DNA of 64,000 nucleotides from Strix aluco (Eukaryota > Chordata > Aves > Strigiformes > Strigidae). The stretch is taken from positions 46,406,725 to 46,470,724 of the forward strand of contig NC_133934.1 in NCBI RefSeq assembly GCF_031877795.1, in the 5' to 3' direction. A program made the position numbers and the translations under genes. The notes beneath the pieces were generated by a model. That model saw only the letters and a program-made list of their open reading frames with translations, was not told the DNA's origin and ran no database searches. Of the stretch, positions 35,866 through 50,500 are shown piece by piece (the first letter of the stretch is position 1; every line of letters begins with the position of its first letter).

Positions 35866-38800
35866 CTGCAATAAATTTAAGAATTCAGGAAAAATAAAAT
35901 TGATAGCCTTCTGGTGCCAGTAATCTTTTCAACAGAAAGGCCTTATCACAGGAAAAAGTACAGCTATATTGAAAGACAGAAAGTTAAAATTCTGCTACAA
36001 TGTTTAGCACATATTAAAGTTAATGGGGCATATTTTGAAACAGCTTAAAGTCCATTCATCCCCACTGTTATAGTTAAAAAGAATAGAGCATCAGTCATAA
36101 CTTGGTGAGATTTCAGGTGTCTACCTGGAGAGCAAATCTTAGCCCACAGAACTGTTCCCTTTCATTTGGAAGGAAAACAGTTGAGCTTGCTTGCTTGACA
36201 ATAACTTCATTAATAAAGCTCCAAAGTGAGAAACTTGCTTGTGCACTGATCTAAGGGTAATGTAAATGGAGAAACCAGGCCATTCATGAAATAAAACCCT
36301 TTCACATCTTGTGTAAGCAGGATTCATAAAGGTCCATCACTCTTGTTTTCCAGTGAAGGGATGAGATAATTCTGCCGTGTCCCATATTTGCTTTTTTTCC
36401 TCCCTGCTCATCTTGATGTTAAAAAGTTAAAACAGCACGTTTTACTTTTTTAGTTTTTCATGAATAGTGCCAAGTAAAACACAAAATTCCTATAAATTAT
36501 TTCACCTTTGGCCAATCAATGATTCTCATTATAATTATTATGGAAAATTATATGGTGATCATTAAGTTAAACCTTCATTACAATATAGCTGTAACCAATA
36601 TTGCAATGGTCATAAATAAATCCTTTCAATTCAGTTACAAATTTTAATGATAAATCTGTGGGGAAGATAGACAATATAATTCTGGCTCTCTTAGACTTAA
36701 CAACTAATCAAAAGAGATAATTCTCAGAAAAAATGTATCTTAAGTAGACTACTAAATTTATGTTTTAAAATGTATTGGATAACTTACTTCCAGGCATAGA
36801 GCTGATTTCACATATTCAGTCACAAAAAACCCTGACATAACAGCCTAAATATCACTGAAAGTAAAGAATCTGCTTTCTTTCCATTTTACTGTCACTTTAC
36901 ATTTGAAATGTACAACTTGTGAAAAAACTACAGACAATTCACGTAACAAAATATGAGCCAGCATATGTCAGTAGCATGCTTTATTTTTTCAAATTAAATA
37001 AATCATGCTATTTAACTTCCTATATTATTCACAATAATAATGACTAGAGTTTACTGACAGATATGAAACTCTTGACTCATGTATAACAGCAACCTTTTAA
37101 AAAGTTCCAAGTATAGACATTGTAGACTTAGGAGTTAGCATTGCCAGTTGTTCCTCTGCTTACAACCCCTGCACCAGAGGAAGCAAAAGCCCGTGGAAAA
37201 ATTACAAATGTATATTCATCATTAGTAGCAACTTACCCTCCCAGCAAATTTAATTCATGTTCCAGAGACCACCACGTACGAGTACTTTACAAGGAACAGT
37301 GATATTCAAAATCACAGCTATAATATACACTATTGTATGACTGACCTAGTTTAATGATCTTTCACCATAATACTGTAGACTTGGCAGTGTTGGCAGACAA
37401 GCACAGGGAAAGGTACACATACCTGCAGGGATAGCCAAAAAATGGCCTCTTCGATTCTCTAAATTTCAGATAAATCAACTATGTTTCTGCTTCTTATTCT
37501 AGATTTTGTTTGCTTGGTGGCTTCCTGAGCTCGTAGTAGGAACTCGTAAAATCTGAATTTGGTTCTAGAAAAATCCAAAGCTGCTTTCCCTTCTTTCCAA
37601 ACCCATTCAGGCATCCTCACACATGGATTTGATTGCTGCTATTGCCCCATTCAGTTTGGAAAATGGCATCCCACACCTACCTTGCAGTAAAATGACAGAA
37701 AGTGACATGCATATTATCAGCTTAAATGGTTTTGCTGAACTTCGTAGTTACAGCATCTGTCAATAGGCATATTGCTGACAAGGACTTGTAGTACAATGCA
37801 ATATGTCTCATGAGGAATGAAGGGGAAAATATTTGATTTTCCCCTTCTCTGCTGGAGTATTTAAGAAAAGCCAGACTTCATCCTAATGCTATGCAGCAGC
37901 CCACAGTTTACTCCACAGCTACAAGAAACTTCATATTATTCAGCTAAGTTCGAGTATGAGTCAGGGTCAAAGCAATACTGGATGATAGTGAGAAAACTTA
38001 TGGATTCTCTCAAATCCAAAATATAATATCTCAAATTGTCTCATATTTTGAATACCAGCATCTATCCTTGCCATGTCAATAGTTCAGCCTAAAAGGCTTG
38101 TGTCTGAAACATTCATATTAACCATTTTATTTTCCCTGGGAGTGAGTCACAAGCTAGTGGAGAAAACTGGTGTCTTTCCATTGATTTTAATGGAGCTATG
38201 ACAGCTGGCACACACCTAAAAGTTTCATGACTTATCTCAGATTCCACACTCAATATGCCTTAATTCACGAACAAAGTAAAAGCTTGTGGGAAGAGACCAT
38301 GCCTCTCTACTGCACTGTCTCATTACTAACACTTACGGAAGATTTGGTTTTAGAATTCATGACCTGCTATTACTTCAGAAAGAAATAAAGCTAAAACAGC
38401 AATGCAAAAAAAAAAAATAAAGCTGGTTTTATTACCTGGATTGTGTGTGTATTGCGTATTCAGCATCTTGGCTTCTCAGTCCAAAAGTATAGAAATAAAC
38501 AGATGGCAAATAAAATTCTTAAAGCATCTTTAAAATACTATTGTTACATCCAGAAAAGATATATTTCCCAAGGTCACCTACGTCATAAAATGTTAAAGAG
38601 GAGTGAAGAAATAACTTGGAAGAACCTCTAACTAATCTCTCAAAGTACAGCAGCCCAAATTTTACAATGCATTTTTAGATAATCTCCAAATTTGTAGGAT
38701 CAATTTGAACTAAATATTTTGACTGGACTGTAATTTCTGTTGTTTTATGAGGTAGAGAAATCTAGACTATATGTGTTTATTTTTTCTATGTCTTTTTTTC

Positions 38801-40731
38801 CCAGTTATGGCTATTCTTGAAGAATTCATTATTATGTAAAGGTTTTATATTTGAGTCAGATCTTAGGTCCATATCTAAGAGTGATTAAATTCCACAGCAC
38901 TGAAACATTTAGCTTTACTTGCTTGCTTCCTTTAACAAAATCTATACCTATGACTTAGTTTCCTAAATTCAAGAAGTACAGGGACAAAAAGAAGTCTCAA
39001 AACCACAAAAATCAGGGTACAGCTGGAAGCCAACCCCATATAATGTTTCTAAAGTGGACAAGACAAAAAATATTCTGTAGCTTAGAATGTGGGCTACAAG
39101 GAAAGATAAATTTCAGGCCATATTCTGACTACCTGAAGTAAAATCCATGGAGTCAGTCGTCTTGTCTAAGGCCACATCCTCCAATACAACAAATATCCAG
39201 GATGCAGTTGTACTTGCATTCAGTCCAACTCTTCTCTTTCCCTATATCATGTCTCCATGCCTTCCACTTTGCCCTCTTCCCCTTCCACACAGACTTAGGA
39301 ACTCACGCTTCAAAGTTGTAGTCCTTTAAGGTCACTTCCACCAAGTTAATCAGATACAGAACTGGTATACAATCAAATATACATCTGATACACAGATAAT
39401 ACAGAATTCTTCAGTGTCCCATCACACAAGTTGTAAAACACCCCTCAAGGCACAAAACGTGCCTCAACATCCAATCACAGAATAGGGCCTTTAATATAAA
39501 AGGACAAAAGCCTATAAAATGAAACATGCTAGAGAAGGAAGTCTGCAGTAATTAAGGATACTGCCTACATCTTGAGATTCTGCAATAGAATGGAACTTTT
39601 TGGTGAAAATACCCAGAGGATCCCTGAAACAAGACTGTATAAAGCACTCCAGAGTAAATCAGTCTGGCATAAGGGAAAATTCCTTCTTTTCCCTAATTCT
39701 GGCCATAGGTTTAATGTGGGCAGCAAATCAAAGACTGCCACACCAATCAGATACAGGCAACTAAAGAGTTTCCCAGCATGCCTGGAATAACAGGCTTTCC
39801 GTGGCATCTGTCCTTGTCAACCCCTAAGGTAGCTCTATTCTTTCAAAGGAAAGCAGCACAAGCTCTTACCCCAGCTACTACCCCAGCACTTCTCCCCAAA
39901 ACAAATCACATATCAAAGGAGAGGATATTCTTTCTATCTGGGTCAGAAACCTTTAAAGACAGCAGTAATTGAATGCAACACTGGTATGAGGCAAGAAAAA
40001 AAGAGTGATCATATCTCATTTCAATTTCTGTTTGGTGTTCATATACAGGATCGGAGCAAGTTACACTGTGCCATCCAAACTAATTGTCAATGAAGAAAGA
40101 TAAAAGGAGGCACTAAAAACTATCGATTGTTCAATGTGTCATTACAGTCAAGAAATGATCATATATCCATCTAAAATGCCATCTCCTCCAGAATAATATG
40201 TGCAGCATTGACCACTGTGTTTCAAAAAAACGTGTTAAAGAACTGGCAGAGGTTCAGAAAAAGGAGTTCAAATCTCAGAGAAAGATTCAAAGAAATGATC
40301 AAAGGGAGGGGAAAATGCTCAGAAAAGTTGGAATTCTTTTACTTAAAAAGGTGATGGAAAAGGTTACTCTTTCTTATCATGTATACCCATCACAATAAAG
40401 ACATATGCACTGATAGTTTGGAAATGGTTGGGAGCTTCTGATCTCCATTTCTTGCAGTAATTGAACAGGAAATAATTCAATTAAAGGGTAGCAAATTAAT
40501 CATAAACACCTTTTCTTCTACACAGCAGAATAGAAGTCACTGTTCCTGGAAGCTGCTGAGATCAAAATCTCAGAGATCCAAAAGAACATATGTATCTGAT
40601 GAACATCCTGAATTCTTACAAGTATCAATAACCTTTATTTTGGAATATGTATAAAACTTCAGGACTAAGGGTAAAAACTTTGAAACTTTGTATCCAGCAG
40701 AATTCAGTTTAAGACCTAGAGGAACAGAAAG
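35866..40731. other. Unannotated interval
   Basis: AT-rich with a short A run at 38407-38418. Frames near 38443-38631 and 39572-39972 are overlapping and lack support. Confidence 0.4.
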
Positions 40732-40815
40732 AAAAAAAAAAAAAAAGTAAATTATTTTAGATTAACCAAGCCAGAAATTCTCACCTTTTTTTTTTTTTCT
40801 ATTTTTTTTTTTTTT
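40732..40815. repeat. A15 run facing T13 and T14 runs
   Basis: A15 at 40732-40746, then T13 (40786-40798) and T14 (40802-40815). The oppositely oriented homopolymers could fold back. This may be slippage, or two retroposed tails. Confidence 0.9.
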
Positions 40816-40849
40816 AATGTAGCTACAGATCCAGTAAACAATATCTTAC

Positions 40850-40926
40850 AATATCTTTCCTAAGGTCGGAATGAAAATACTGGATGAGACAGACCTCTGT
40901 CTAGTCCATTATGGAAATTCCTAAAA
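40850..40926 (+). mobile_element. Ancient CR1 3' UTR end
   Basis: TCGGAATGAAAATACTGGAT, then AGACCTCTGTCTAG and CCATTATGGAAATTCCTA, correspond block by block to the old amniote CR1 end (GGATACTGGGCTAGATGGACC, TCTGACCCAGTATGG, ATTCCTATG). About 75 bases, heavily diverged, no coding part. Confidence 0.5.
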
Positions 40927-42210
40927 CAACGGAGATTAAAATTATCTAGAAAATAAGTGTCATTAAATTTTTCAACAGAAATAGATCAATAGCAACAATG
41001 GTACCTTTCAAGTAATCCTACTGCTTAAATACCCAGGTAAACTGAATGTTCTGTGACAAGTTTAATTTTTTTTTTTAAGCAATACTTTTTATCTAATTTT
41101 ATTTTTCCACTTTCAGGTATGATTTTTTTTTTTTGCATTACAGTTCAACTATGTGTCATATACTCTACCTTTGCCTTAGCTCTATTTTGATGCAAACTTT
41201 ATCCTGAAAGACAGCTTGCTGCATGATTAGGTAAATTATAATTCATGGTGCATACTTTATTGCACATACTCATCTATACATTGCAGATATTAGGCATTTC
41301 ATTGTTTTAATGGCAGTATAGCTATTGAATAAAAAACAACGAGATGTCATTTAGTAGGTAAAGGAAACATTTATGGTCCCACTTCCAAAAGTTATATCCC
41401 AATAAATATGAAGAATAGGAGAATAAAGTGTCATGAATTCTACAGTCATTTGCTGATATTACGGTGTGCCTGTGATAAACAAGGTTAACCAGACTGTTAA
41501 AAACACTATTTTCATACTCTTCAAAATCATGTGCTTTTGTACAATGATTCATTTTAATTAAATGTAAAATTAAAGTCTTCTTTTTCCATTTGCTAGTACA
41601 TTACTAGAACATTTTTCATATGTCCATTATAACATTTTATTTCCCTTGTCATTAAAACATTAATTCTTCATCAATATATCTCTGTTTCCTCAACAAATTT
41701 ATTTTGTTTAGATTTGTGTATTTTACCTATATGTATCCAAATTGGTTTTACTATTAAGAAAAGACATAAATAAGCTCAAATGCACCAAATTTCCCAACAT
41801 TTTGCAAAACTACTTTTATTTTTCTTCAGTCACTTCAAAACATATAACAGCATCATTCCCTTTGGATAACTAGAAAGTTCTAAGCCTGCCTGCAAAGAAT
41901 TGTATAGTCAAATTGACTTTGGCATGCAAAAACATCCCAGACACTATGTATTGTATTGTGGTCACCATGGACCCCAATTAGAGATTATTATTCCTGAATT
42001 ACGGTTCATTTCTTAAATGTCAGATGAAAATATCAGCAGTTGGTGAGATGTTTATATATCCTGAAACATCTTATAAAATGAAGCTTTTGATTTTTAAAAA
42101 AAATAAGAATGGCTGAAAGATTATTGTCACAAAACTTTATTCTTTATAGATTTTATTGGAAAGTAACTAAAGTGAAACAATCTCCCTGTGCAGCTCAGTT
42201 GGCATACAGT
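40927..42210. other. Unannotated AT-rich interval
   Basis: T-rich runs at 41068-41077 and 41123-41134. No gene or repeat family recognised. Confidence 0.5.
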
Positions 42211-42330
42211 CACAGAATCATCAAGGTTGGAAAAGACCTTGAAGATCATCTAGTCCAAACATTAACCTAACACTGACAGTTCTCAACCTCACCATATCCC
42301 TAAGCGCTATGTCACAATCTTTCTTAAATT
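42211..42330 (-). mobile_element. CR1 LINE 3' end, short copy
   Basis: About 120 bases of reverse-complement CR1 end: CACAGAATCATCAAGGTTGG, ACCTTGAAGATCATCTAGTC, TAACACTGACAGTTCTCAAC, AGCGCTATGTCAC. Same subfamily as 12667-12899 and 54895-55948, with some substitutions, and without the tandem tail octamers. Confidence 0.9.
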
Positions 42331-43834
42331 AACATTTAAGCAGGTACAGCTTTGACTTTATATCATGCTGCATTTCTGAATGCTTGGTAATGTGGCGTCA
42401 ATGCTTCTTTTTCCTTAATGCAATATTATCAAACTTTAATTTTAAAAACACACATACAGAACACCTACTGGCCTCTTTTAATTTTATTTTTTAAGGAAGC
42501 AGAGCAATCTCCCAGACTTGATATGTCATTAGAGAGAGAGGTGTTTTCTCACTTTTCCCCCCTGTTAATTTATTTTAAAAAATACCAATAACATTTACAA
42601 AATGTTATTGTATTGTTAACACATCATTATATGTTAATTTTTACAATTAAAAATTGAAAGGGTTTAATTTTGAAAACTTTATGCATGACCTCTGCTAGTC
42701 TTTAGAAAATTAAACCTGGGAAATCGTATTCAGATATATTTCTTTAGTAATATTTTTAAGTTTTTCTATACATGCAATAACAATTCTGCATAGTATTCAC
42801 TGAATTTGTCCAGAATGCCATCATGCATAATCTCTGGATAAGCATGTGAGTTTCAAAGTGATCTTGAGAATTAGTCTGGTCACACTCACAGATGAGAGTT
42901 ACAGAGTAGTGAAAGGATGAGAGTGTCTGCTCTCTCACAGTAGCTGTAATTGAGTCCAGACTGGACTAGTGAAAAAAACCTTGATCTCACTCTAATCAAT
43001 GACAGAATTTTCACTGTAGTGATGAGACTACAGAGTGTTCATTGATGTAACATACACATTACACAGAGTAGAATAATATGCAATTTCCATAAATTGGGTT
43101 TGCTCTGTTTTATTCATATTACATTGAAAATTATTTCAAAGGTATCTTTCTAAAGATCACTACCTCTCTTTCCTAAAGCATTTTTAGCAGCCCACTTTTC
43201 TTCTCCTTTATGTTCTTTTATTTGTTAAATAGTATTTCTGTCTCTGAGTGGCAGTCTCCATTGGCAGACCTTCCTGAGACTTTATTTTCACCCATATTAG
43301 CACTCAAATGCACTATGCAAGGTATAACCTGAATATAGGCAGTTTCTGCAACTGTAAAAGAAGTATGCCCAGCAGAAGTATGACTAACTTGGAAATTAAT
43401 CACACCTACTTCTGTTGTACTTCCAATCTAAAACTTCCATTCTCCTTCAGATTATAACTCAGCAATTCAGGTACACAGGCATTAACATGGCTCAGGATTT
43501 TAGAGTCAGAATACTCAGCATGGTGGTGTTTTAAACTAAACCCTTTTACTTGTCACTTGAGCCAGATTAGGAACATACAGACTTGTCTGTTATTACACTG
43601 CAGGTAACACAAGAGGGGACAAGGTTTTCTTTGCTGTTGGGCTCTGCCAGTCTGCCTGCTGGCTCCACACCAAAGCACCTCTGCACCACATTCAAAGAGA
43701 ACAATATCCCTCTGAGGAAGCTGGGCAAGGGCTTCTCAACATCTGCAGAGAGAAAGAACCATTTCTGTCACCACAGAAGTCTCAACGGGCTTTTGAATTT
43801 CACAAACGCATCTTCTGATTGCTCCTGCTACAAA
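42331..43834. other. Unannotated interval
   Basis: AT-rich until about 43560, then somewhat GC-richer up to the ancient CR1. The plus-strand frame 43583-43852 begins near a TGCAG site but runs into CR1-like sequence and is probably not a gene. Confidence 0.4.
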
Positions 43835-44190
43835 TACAGAGAAGAGCTATAGATCTGATGGAGAAATTGATACTATGGGAGAGAAGAACTAGGTTTTTAG
43901 CCTACCAAAAATCCAAAGGTTTGATACGATTGCCCTCTGCAGACATATCAAGAGGCAACCTATCAAAAAGAGAGAGATGTTATTTCATATCAAGGGTAAT
44001 GTGGCACAAGAAAAAATGAGTATAAATTGGGCATGAAGAATTGAAATTATTCTAGAAATTCAAATCAAGTTCTTTGTTATGGGTCGCTGTTCTGAAATAC
44101 TGGGAAGACCAAACATCAAATCTGTTTTTAATGTGGACTTTAATAAATTGATTAATGGCATTACATGATACAATTTCTTGTAATATTAAA
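43835..44190 (+). mobile_element. Ancient CR1 fragment
   Basis: Diverged, but in the order expected for the old amniote CR1 C-terminus and 3' part. Blocks are GAAGAGCTATAGATCTGATG, ATATCAAGAGGCAACC, TGGCACAAGAAAAAATGAGT (normally TTGGCACAAGAACAAATGGA), ATAAATTGGGCATGAAG, CTAGAAATTCAAATCAAG, CTGAAATACTGGGAAG and TAATAAATTGATTAATGGC. No continuous frame remains. It is a separate, older layer from the ATTCTATGAT-tailed copies. Confidence 0.55.
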
Positions 44191-44569
44191 AACCAGAAAA
44201 AAATAAAAAAGAAAGGAAAAAAAAGAAGTCATGCTTAGCTAAGCAGGATATAAATAAGAACGTCTGATATTTCATTGTTTGCCTCACAAACTGCAATGAT
44301 TAAAGTCGCTGATTCAGGCACCTGTACCTTCAAGTTGATCACCCTACTTGCTTTAAGACACCAATGTTTCAATTTGTTTATCAGTGTTCCTATTCTGATA
44401 TGCATCATCTTCACCTTTTCAAGTAGTAAATATGCAGCACAAGAAGGATTCACATTTCCGTTCTGTTATCAATAATTGTTAAGTAATATAAGACTCTATA
44501 TTTATTAAAGCCTATAAAAGTAAAAAAGAGTAGCACTAGGTCACTCACTTTCTATATGTAAGTGGATTT
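44191..44569. other. Unannotated interval
   Basis: Begins with A-rich sequence (44200-44229) and continues as AT-rich DNA. Overlapping 66- and 72-codon frames on opposite strands look accidental. Confidence 0.45.
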
Positions 44570-44583
44570 CCCCCCCCCCCCCC
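44570..44583 (+). repeat. C14 homopolymer
   Basis: Fourteen consecutive C after GTGGATTT, in otherwise AT-rich DNA. The complementary G14 run is prone to slippage and assembly error. Confidence 0.9.
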
Positions 44584-47500
44584 ACTGAGTGTTCTTATGA
44601 GAAGGAAAAACTAGATCTCACCATCTTTGATGATAATGCAGTACAGATTTGGAGTCTTCAGGAACTCAATTTAAAACAGCAAGAGCTGTTTACAGAAAGT
44701 TTTTTTGTAAATGTATCACTCCAAGCCCTGTCTTCTGATGTGATCTTTGAAATTGTCTTTTCCACTGAATATTTTGTCTTAGTTATATATGTTTACTATA
44801 CACTAATGGTATAAATTATACCTCTTGCCCCCTAGTGTGTATTTTTCATATGAAAGCTCAATATCTTGGATTCATTAGGAATTAAGTAAATAAGTTTTGC
44901 AGAAGTACAGGAGTCCTACAGGCAGTATCCTAGAAACCAATTGGATTTTCTAGAGAATTATGTTTTTTCTATAGAGTGTGCTGAAGAATATATACAATTA
45001 ACAGCAGAATTTTATACAAAAGTTGAAACAACACACTGGGAAAGGTGTCAGTTTTCTCAAATTCCCGAGGACATTTCTACAAGGTAACCACACAGCAGCA
45101 TATTAAAGTAATTATTCTTCATTTATTACATTTCGGTCCCAGTACAAGTCGATTGCACTTTGTGATAAACATTCATTTCTTTATAACACTGAGTTTATTC
45201 AACATTTCAGACACATACAATCTTTTTGACCATGGTGTATTATCAATATTGAAAAGACTACATAGATTTGGGGGTCAATCATTCTCAATCTGGTTCAATG
45301 ACTATATCATAAAAGAAATTGGAGATAGTTTGGTGACCAATGAGTAGACAAAATTAATTAAATGAGAAAGAAATTTTAGTAATATATGTAAAATTGAGTT
45401 CAGAAGGGAAACATGTTTGAAGATGGCTATAAAATGGAAGTATAGGCATATATCAAGCATTGTTAGAGACAGTCAGTTTATCAATTGTGCTAATCACATC
45501 CAGAGGAAAATTATCTAAATAGGTAAGTAAACTATACTGGACACAAAACATTGGGCTATGTTTATTAGCTCAGTACACACTATCTCATTGGTCTTCAGCC
45601 ATGAGACAACCTTTACTTTTGGCACCTGTAAAACTGCCATTTTATAAATCACAATAATCCATAAAGATGAAAACAAACATATGTATGATTAAATAGGGAA
45701 ATCTTGTATAACGAAAATAATGGAAACAACTTTGTTCAATAGCTGATGCCTATACAGATGCTCCAACTCAAAGGAATAATTACAATGACATAAATTATGT
45801 AAATTTAAAGACAGGCATATAGAAGCAGAGATTTCTAAAATTTTATAATTATATAGGAAAAAAACTTCTGAAAATAAAATTGATTTTCAAATCTGTAGAC
45901 CAAATCTAGAAACAGACAAGTTGGTAACACAAATTAAAAGCTCTGAAAAATAAGACACATTATAATTGTTACATGAATTGTATAATCTTCATGCAAATTT
46001 ATAATCTAGCTTTGAAATTGGCATTCATTGGCACTGAGACAACTAGTAATTATCTATAATGCTTACTGACAAGTTGGAGCATTAAAACCACTAGGTGCCA
46101 CTTTTTTTTTTTTTTTATTCTCTAGGTCACACAATATAAAAAGAAAAACTCTGCTTTCCAGCAGGTTTGAAATACATGACAGCACCTCTTTAATGCGTAT
46201 CTGTAAAGGTGACATACATTTCACAGAACATTAAATGTACCATTTAAATCTATTCATTCTTAAGAATACTGATTTTAGAGTTGAGATGTCTTTTACCCTA
46301 TCGCCAAATCTGATCTTTGTTTTCTTTTCCTTGGTTTGGGGGAATAGCGATTGAATTCAATCTGTCTGATATAAGACACTTTTCATCAAAACCTATTTTA
46401 ATTGTTCCTTTAAGGTACCTGAAAAAGTGAGACTTTTTTGGTTCTTAAATTAGTGGCAATATTGCCATTGATCTCAATGGAGACTGAAGAAAGGAGTGTC
46501 ATTGACTAGACTCTTTTAAGAAAGAGGAAAAAAAAATTACACAAAATCCATGAAGTATTGACAAGTTCTATATTGATGAAGAAATATGTGCTTCACACAC
46601 AAAGAAGCAAAAATAAATTAGGATCAGCATCTCACCTGTCTCAGGTTTCCAGTAATGATTATCTCCAATCTATTTTTATGCAGTGGATAATGGAACTGGG
46701 GCTCAGTATCCTGTTTTGGATCCTTGGCTTAAAGATTTCAAAAACACAAATGTCTGAAATCAGTATAAGTCCCTAGTGATACAGGTTTTTGTACAGAAAG
46801 AGCTAAGTATCGTTAGCACTTAACCATCAGTACTTACATAACAGTTTTCAGTGTTCAAGGGCACATTGGCAACTGTTTCAAATCACCTGTAAGTTAGAGG
46901 TACTGCATGAGAAGGAAAAAAAAAAAGGGGGGGGGGGGAGTAAAAACAGCAAAGATTACATAAATTCACAATAAAGTATTCAGTTATATAAAGAATATAT
47001 TCAAATCATAGAGGCCTATGAAAAAGATGACTGTAAAAGCACCTGGCAACTTTTATCTCTGCAGACAAAAGTCTGTGCATTTCTCTTGGTGGTAAATTTT
47101 ACCTGTGGGGAAAAAAAAAAATGAGATTCAGTTAAAAATACCTTTTTTTCAAGATTGAAGAACAGGTTAAGTCAAGTATGTTAGCTGATAACTGGGACTG
47201 AAGAGAAAAAAATAAAGTAATTTTACATTGTTTAAAAAACCTGTTTCTTAATTAGTTTATAACTGTATTTTGAAATGAAACAATCTTTTAGAACCACTGG
47301 TGTAAGTAATAAAGTCAAAGTGATACCTTCCATCAGCAGCCCAGATTGCATGTCTGACTGTCCCCATCTTAAAGCTAATGGAGCAAATGCTCCACCTTTA
47401 CAGGGATCCCCTTTATTGTATTAACAGCCAGAGTAACATCAGGAGAAAAAGCACAGCAGTAATAGCAGTATTCCTGTCTTGAGAGGCAAGAGGATATGAA

Positions 47501-50500
47501 GGAGGGGTGTTTCTTGTTATGGAGGAACATGCTCCTGCTCTGTGGTACAACCTGACTGTCACTGTTACATCTCTTTCAGCTGAGGATTAAGCTACAACAG
47601 AATTTCTCTCTTTAACCAACCTTTTCCTCTCCCTTCCATCTCCTACCTCCACCTACACGAAAGGTGCTGATCAAGTAACTGACAGAACTGTGAAAGAAGA
47701 GAGCAAAAGATCTAGAGATTAATGTATTGATCTGTTCCCTACTACCAACGTTTTTGTTAATTTTATACCATTTGACTTGTTTTATCTAGAAAACACCTTC
47801 CCCATATTATCTAGCCTAGGAAAGTGATGTTATATATTCATGTACACATATCACTTCACAGGGGTTTCAAAGGTCTTTACAAATTGAATGTATAGCACAC
47901 AAGAATCTTTTCAGATACCCGGGAATTGCAGTTAGTTTTAGGGTAAATTTCAGAGACTATAGTGATTTTGCACAATATTACGTAGTAGGAATTGAAGACT
48001 GCATCCATTTGGAACTGCAGGTGAAGTTAGGTAAGGAGAAATTAATTACCAAAAATGGAATTTTAATAGAGTGCTAACAACTCCATTCTTGCAGAACAAT
48101 ACTGACATGCTTTTGCTTTTGTCACTCGTGAAAAACATAATCAACTCTATAATATGGAGCCCCTTACTCACTGCTGAGTCATAGATTCAGAATTGACTCA
48201 AATGTGTACAAGGTTTTTTAAAAAAAAATCTACCACTTGATTTTCTTTGTGGTTTTACCAGGAGGAAACCAGCCTCTTTGATCACAGGGTTGTTGCTTTT
48301 TTTTTTAACTCAGGAACAGGCCTGTTTGATTACACAACTGAAAAAATACAGACCAAAATGGATTTTACAAATGGAAAAAACATTTTAGATTAATTTCAGC
48401 GGTTGAGCCCAGTTGTCTGTTGCATCACTAACATTGTTTTCTTTGTTTTTGGAACAATCCCAGAAGGAAATGCTTTCTGTATGTACAGCACAGGAGCAAG
48501 ATATGACTAATGAGTCTGTACTGTCTTTTAGGGCTGTCATAAGGTTGCTGTCAACAGTAGACTCATGGTCTGACAGTGAGTGCTGAAAATCCAGGATCAG
48601 GTGAAGGACTGGGGTTCAGGACCTTCCCACACCTAATCAAATTAATACTCTGATCGACATGCAGACATGTCCAGTTTGTCAAGGTAGAGAACAGGAGGGT
48701 TAGCCTGCTGGTAGTTTAGTTGTAAAGATTGTTCTGGCTAAACACTGCAAACTCTCTGTACGCCTTACAAATATCCATATTTTTTTATGTGCAAGGAATC
48801 AGTTGTGATTTTCCTACAAACTTTAACTGTAATTTAAAAGACATCAAATTTCCATTAAATAAATCAAAACTTTTGTTTTGTTCTGTTTTCTTTTAGTTTT
48901 GCCTTTACCTAAACTCAAGAATCATTCTTCTCATCCAGAGCAAGAGCCTTTGGTGCTGATGAATACTGTATCAGAATTTTACACTTAACATTTCATAGAA
49001 TGTTAAAATCACTTTTTTTTTTTTTCTGTCTCTGAGAAAGCCATAATTGTAGTTAAGCTGAAAATTAACAAAATCTTTAAACATTACCAGCAATTATACT
49101 GAAAAAAGCTTCTTGTTTTGGTGGTAATAAGCAAGACCATGAAAGTCCCAGGCATACTTTTTCAGATCCCTTCTGGCAGTTATGCTGTCTGAATTAGATA
49201 CAGCCATTGCAATTATCCTATAGATTATAAGAAGTACTGAAAGGAAGCTACAGCCTGAATACAGACAGCATATGTGATTTAGAGACAGGGCTTCCAAGAT
49301 TGATTACCAAATAACTGGAGCATCTACATCATGTTTTATTGGTGTTGAAACAGAGAGGGTAATATTTACCCCATCACCTATTCACGGGAGGTGAAGACAA
49401 ATATATCTGTGTCCCTGAAGTCTAGAGACTTGAGAACAGCTGCAGAAGAGCTCAGAAATAGGAGGAGTTTGTCAACTTTCTCATTAACCAAAACCTGAAG
49501 ACACATTTTCACATATCAGAAAGAAACGTTCTGAGATTCAACAGCAGAAGCTCTCTACTAATTTCTATTCATCCCATCTTCTGATGGGATTGTCTCACCA
49601 TGAAGAAGCTGTTGTAATCCACTCCTGCTAAGTGGGACTAGGACCCAGCAGATGCCCTTTGTCTCTGTTGTGCCAGGTCACGCGGGTACTTTGAAGCTGG
49701 TGCAGAGAAGGCTCCCAAAGGAACAGTGTGCTCAGGGATTCACATCTCTTCATGAATTTTTAGACCCAATTAGAGCAGGAGGATGAAGCACAGAATAGAA
49801 AAGAGGCTGTTACGAGTTATTATACATCATAATACTTGCTTCTGCTTCTGCCTTTCATAACATATAACACAAGATAGCATTAGAATATTATTCAACTTTC
49901 CTATACAAATCTTAGGATCAATATTACAGCAATCCAAAGAATCTATAACTATCTACCTCTGCTATTGTCCTTCAAAATTTTTACATATTTTCCAATCATC
50001 ACATTAAACTAGCCTATTAAACTTGATCAGTTAATGTTACAAGTACTTTTCTGGCCACTTTCCCACTGCCTTGACACTCTTCTAAAAGAATAAGGCAAAA
50101 ATTTAACAAAAAGCTATGTATAAAATATAATCGGCCTATCACTGAGAGTTCAAATTACTTTAAGATGTAATATTGGACTGAGTCGGGGTCTTAACACACT
50201 TCAGCTAATGATACCCACTGAAATCAGAAGTAAAATTCCTGCTGACTTCTTAGGGAGGGGAATTAGTCTGATGCTAAACAGTTTTAGCAGATTAACTACA
50301 ACTACACCTTTCCTCCCATAGTCTACAATTTTTTCTATTCCAACTGCTCTCCTGCCTTTTCTTCTCCTTAGGATGAGTTGCATTCTCTGACCTACATCAG
50401 TTTAATGTTATTTCACTTGGACTGTCCCTAATCTAATCTAATCTTTTAATTCATGTTTAAATTGATATTCAGATGTTAAACATCAATACATGACTGTGCA

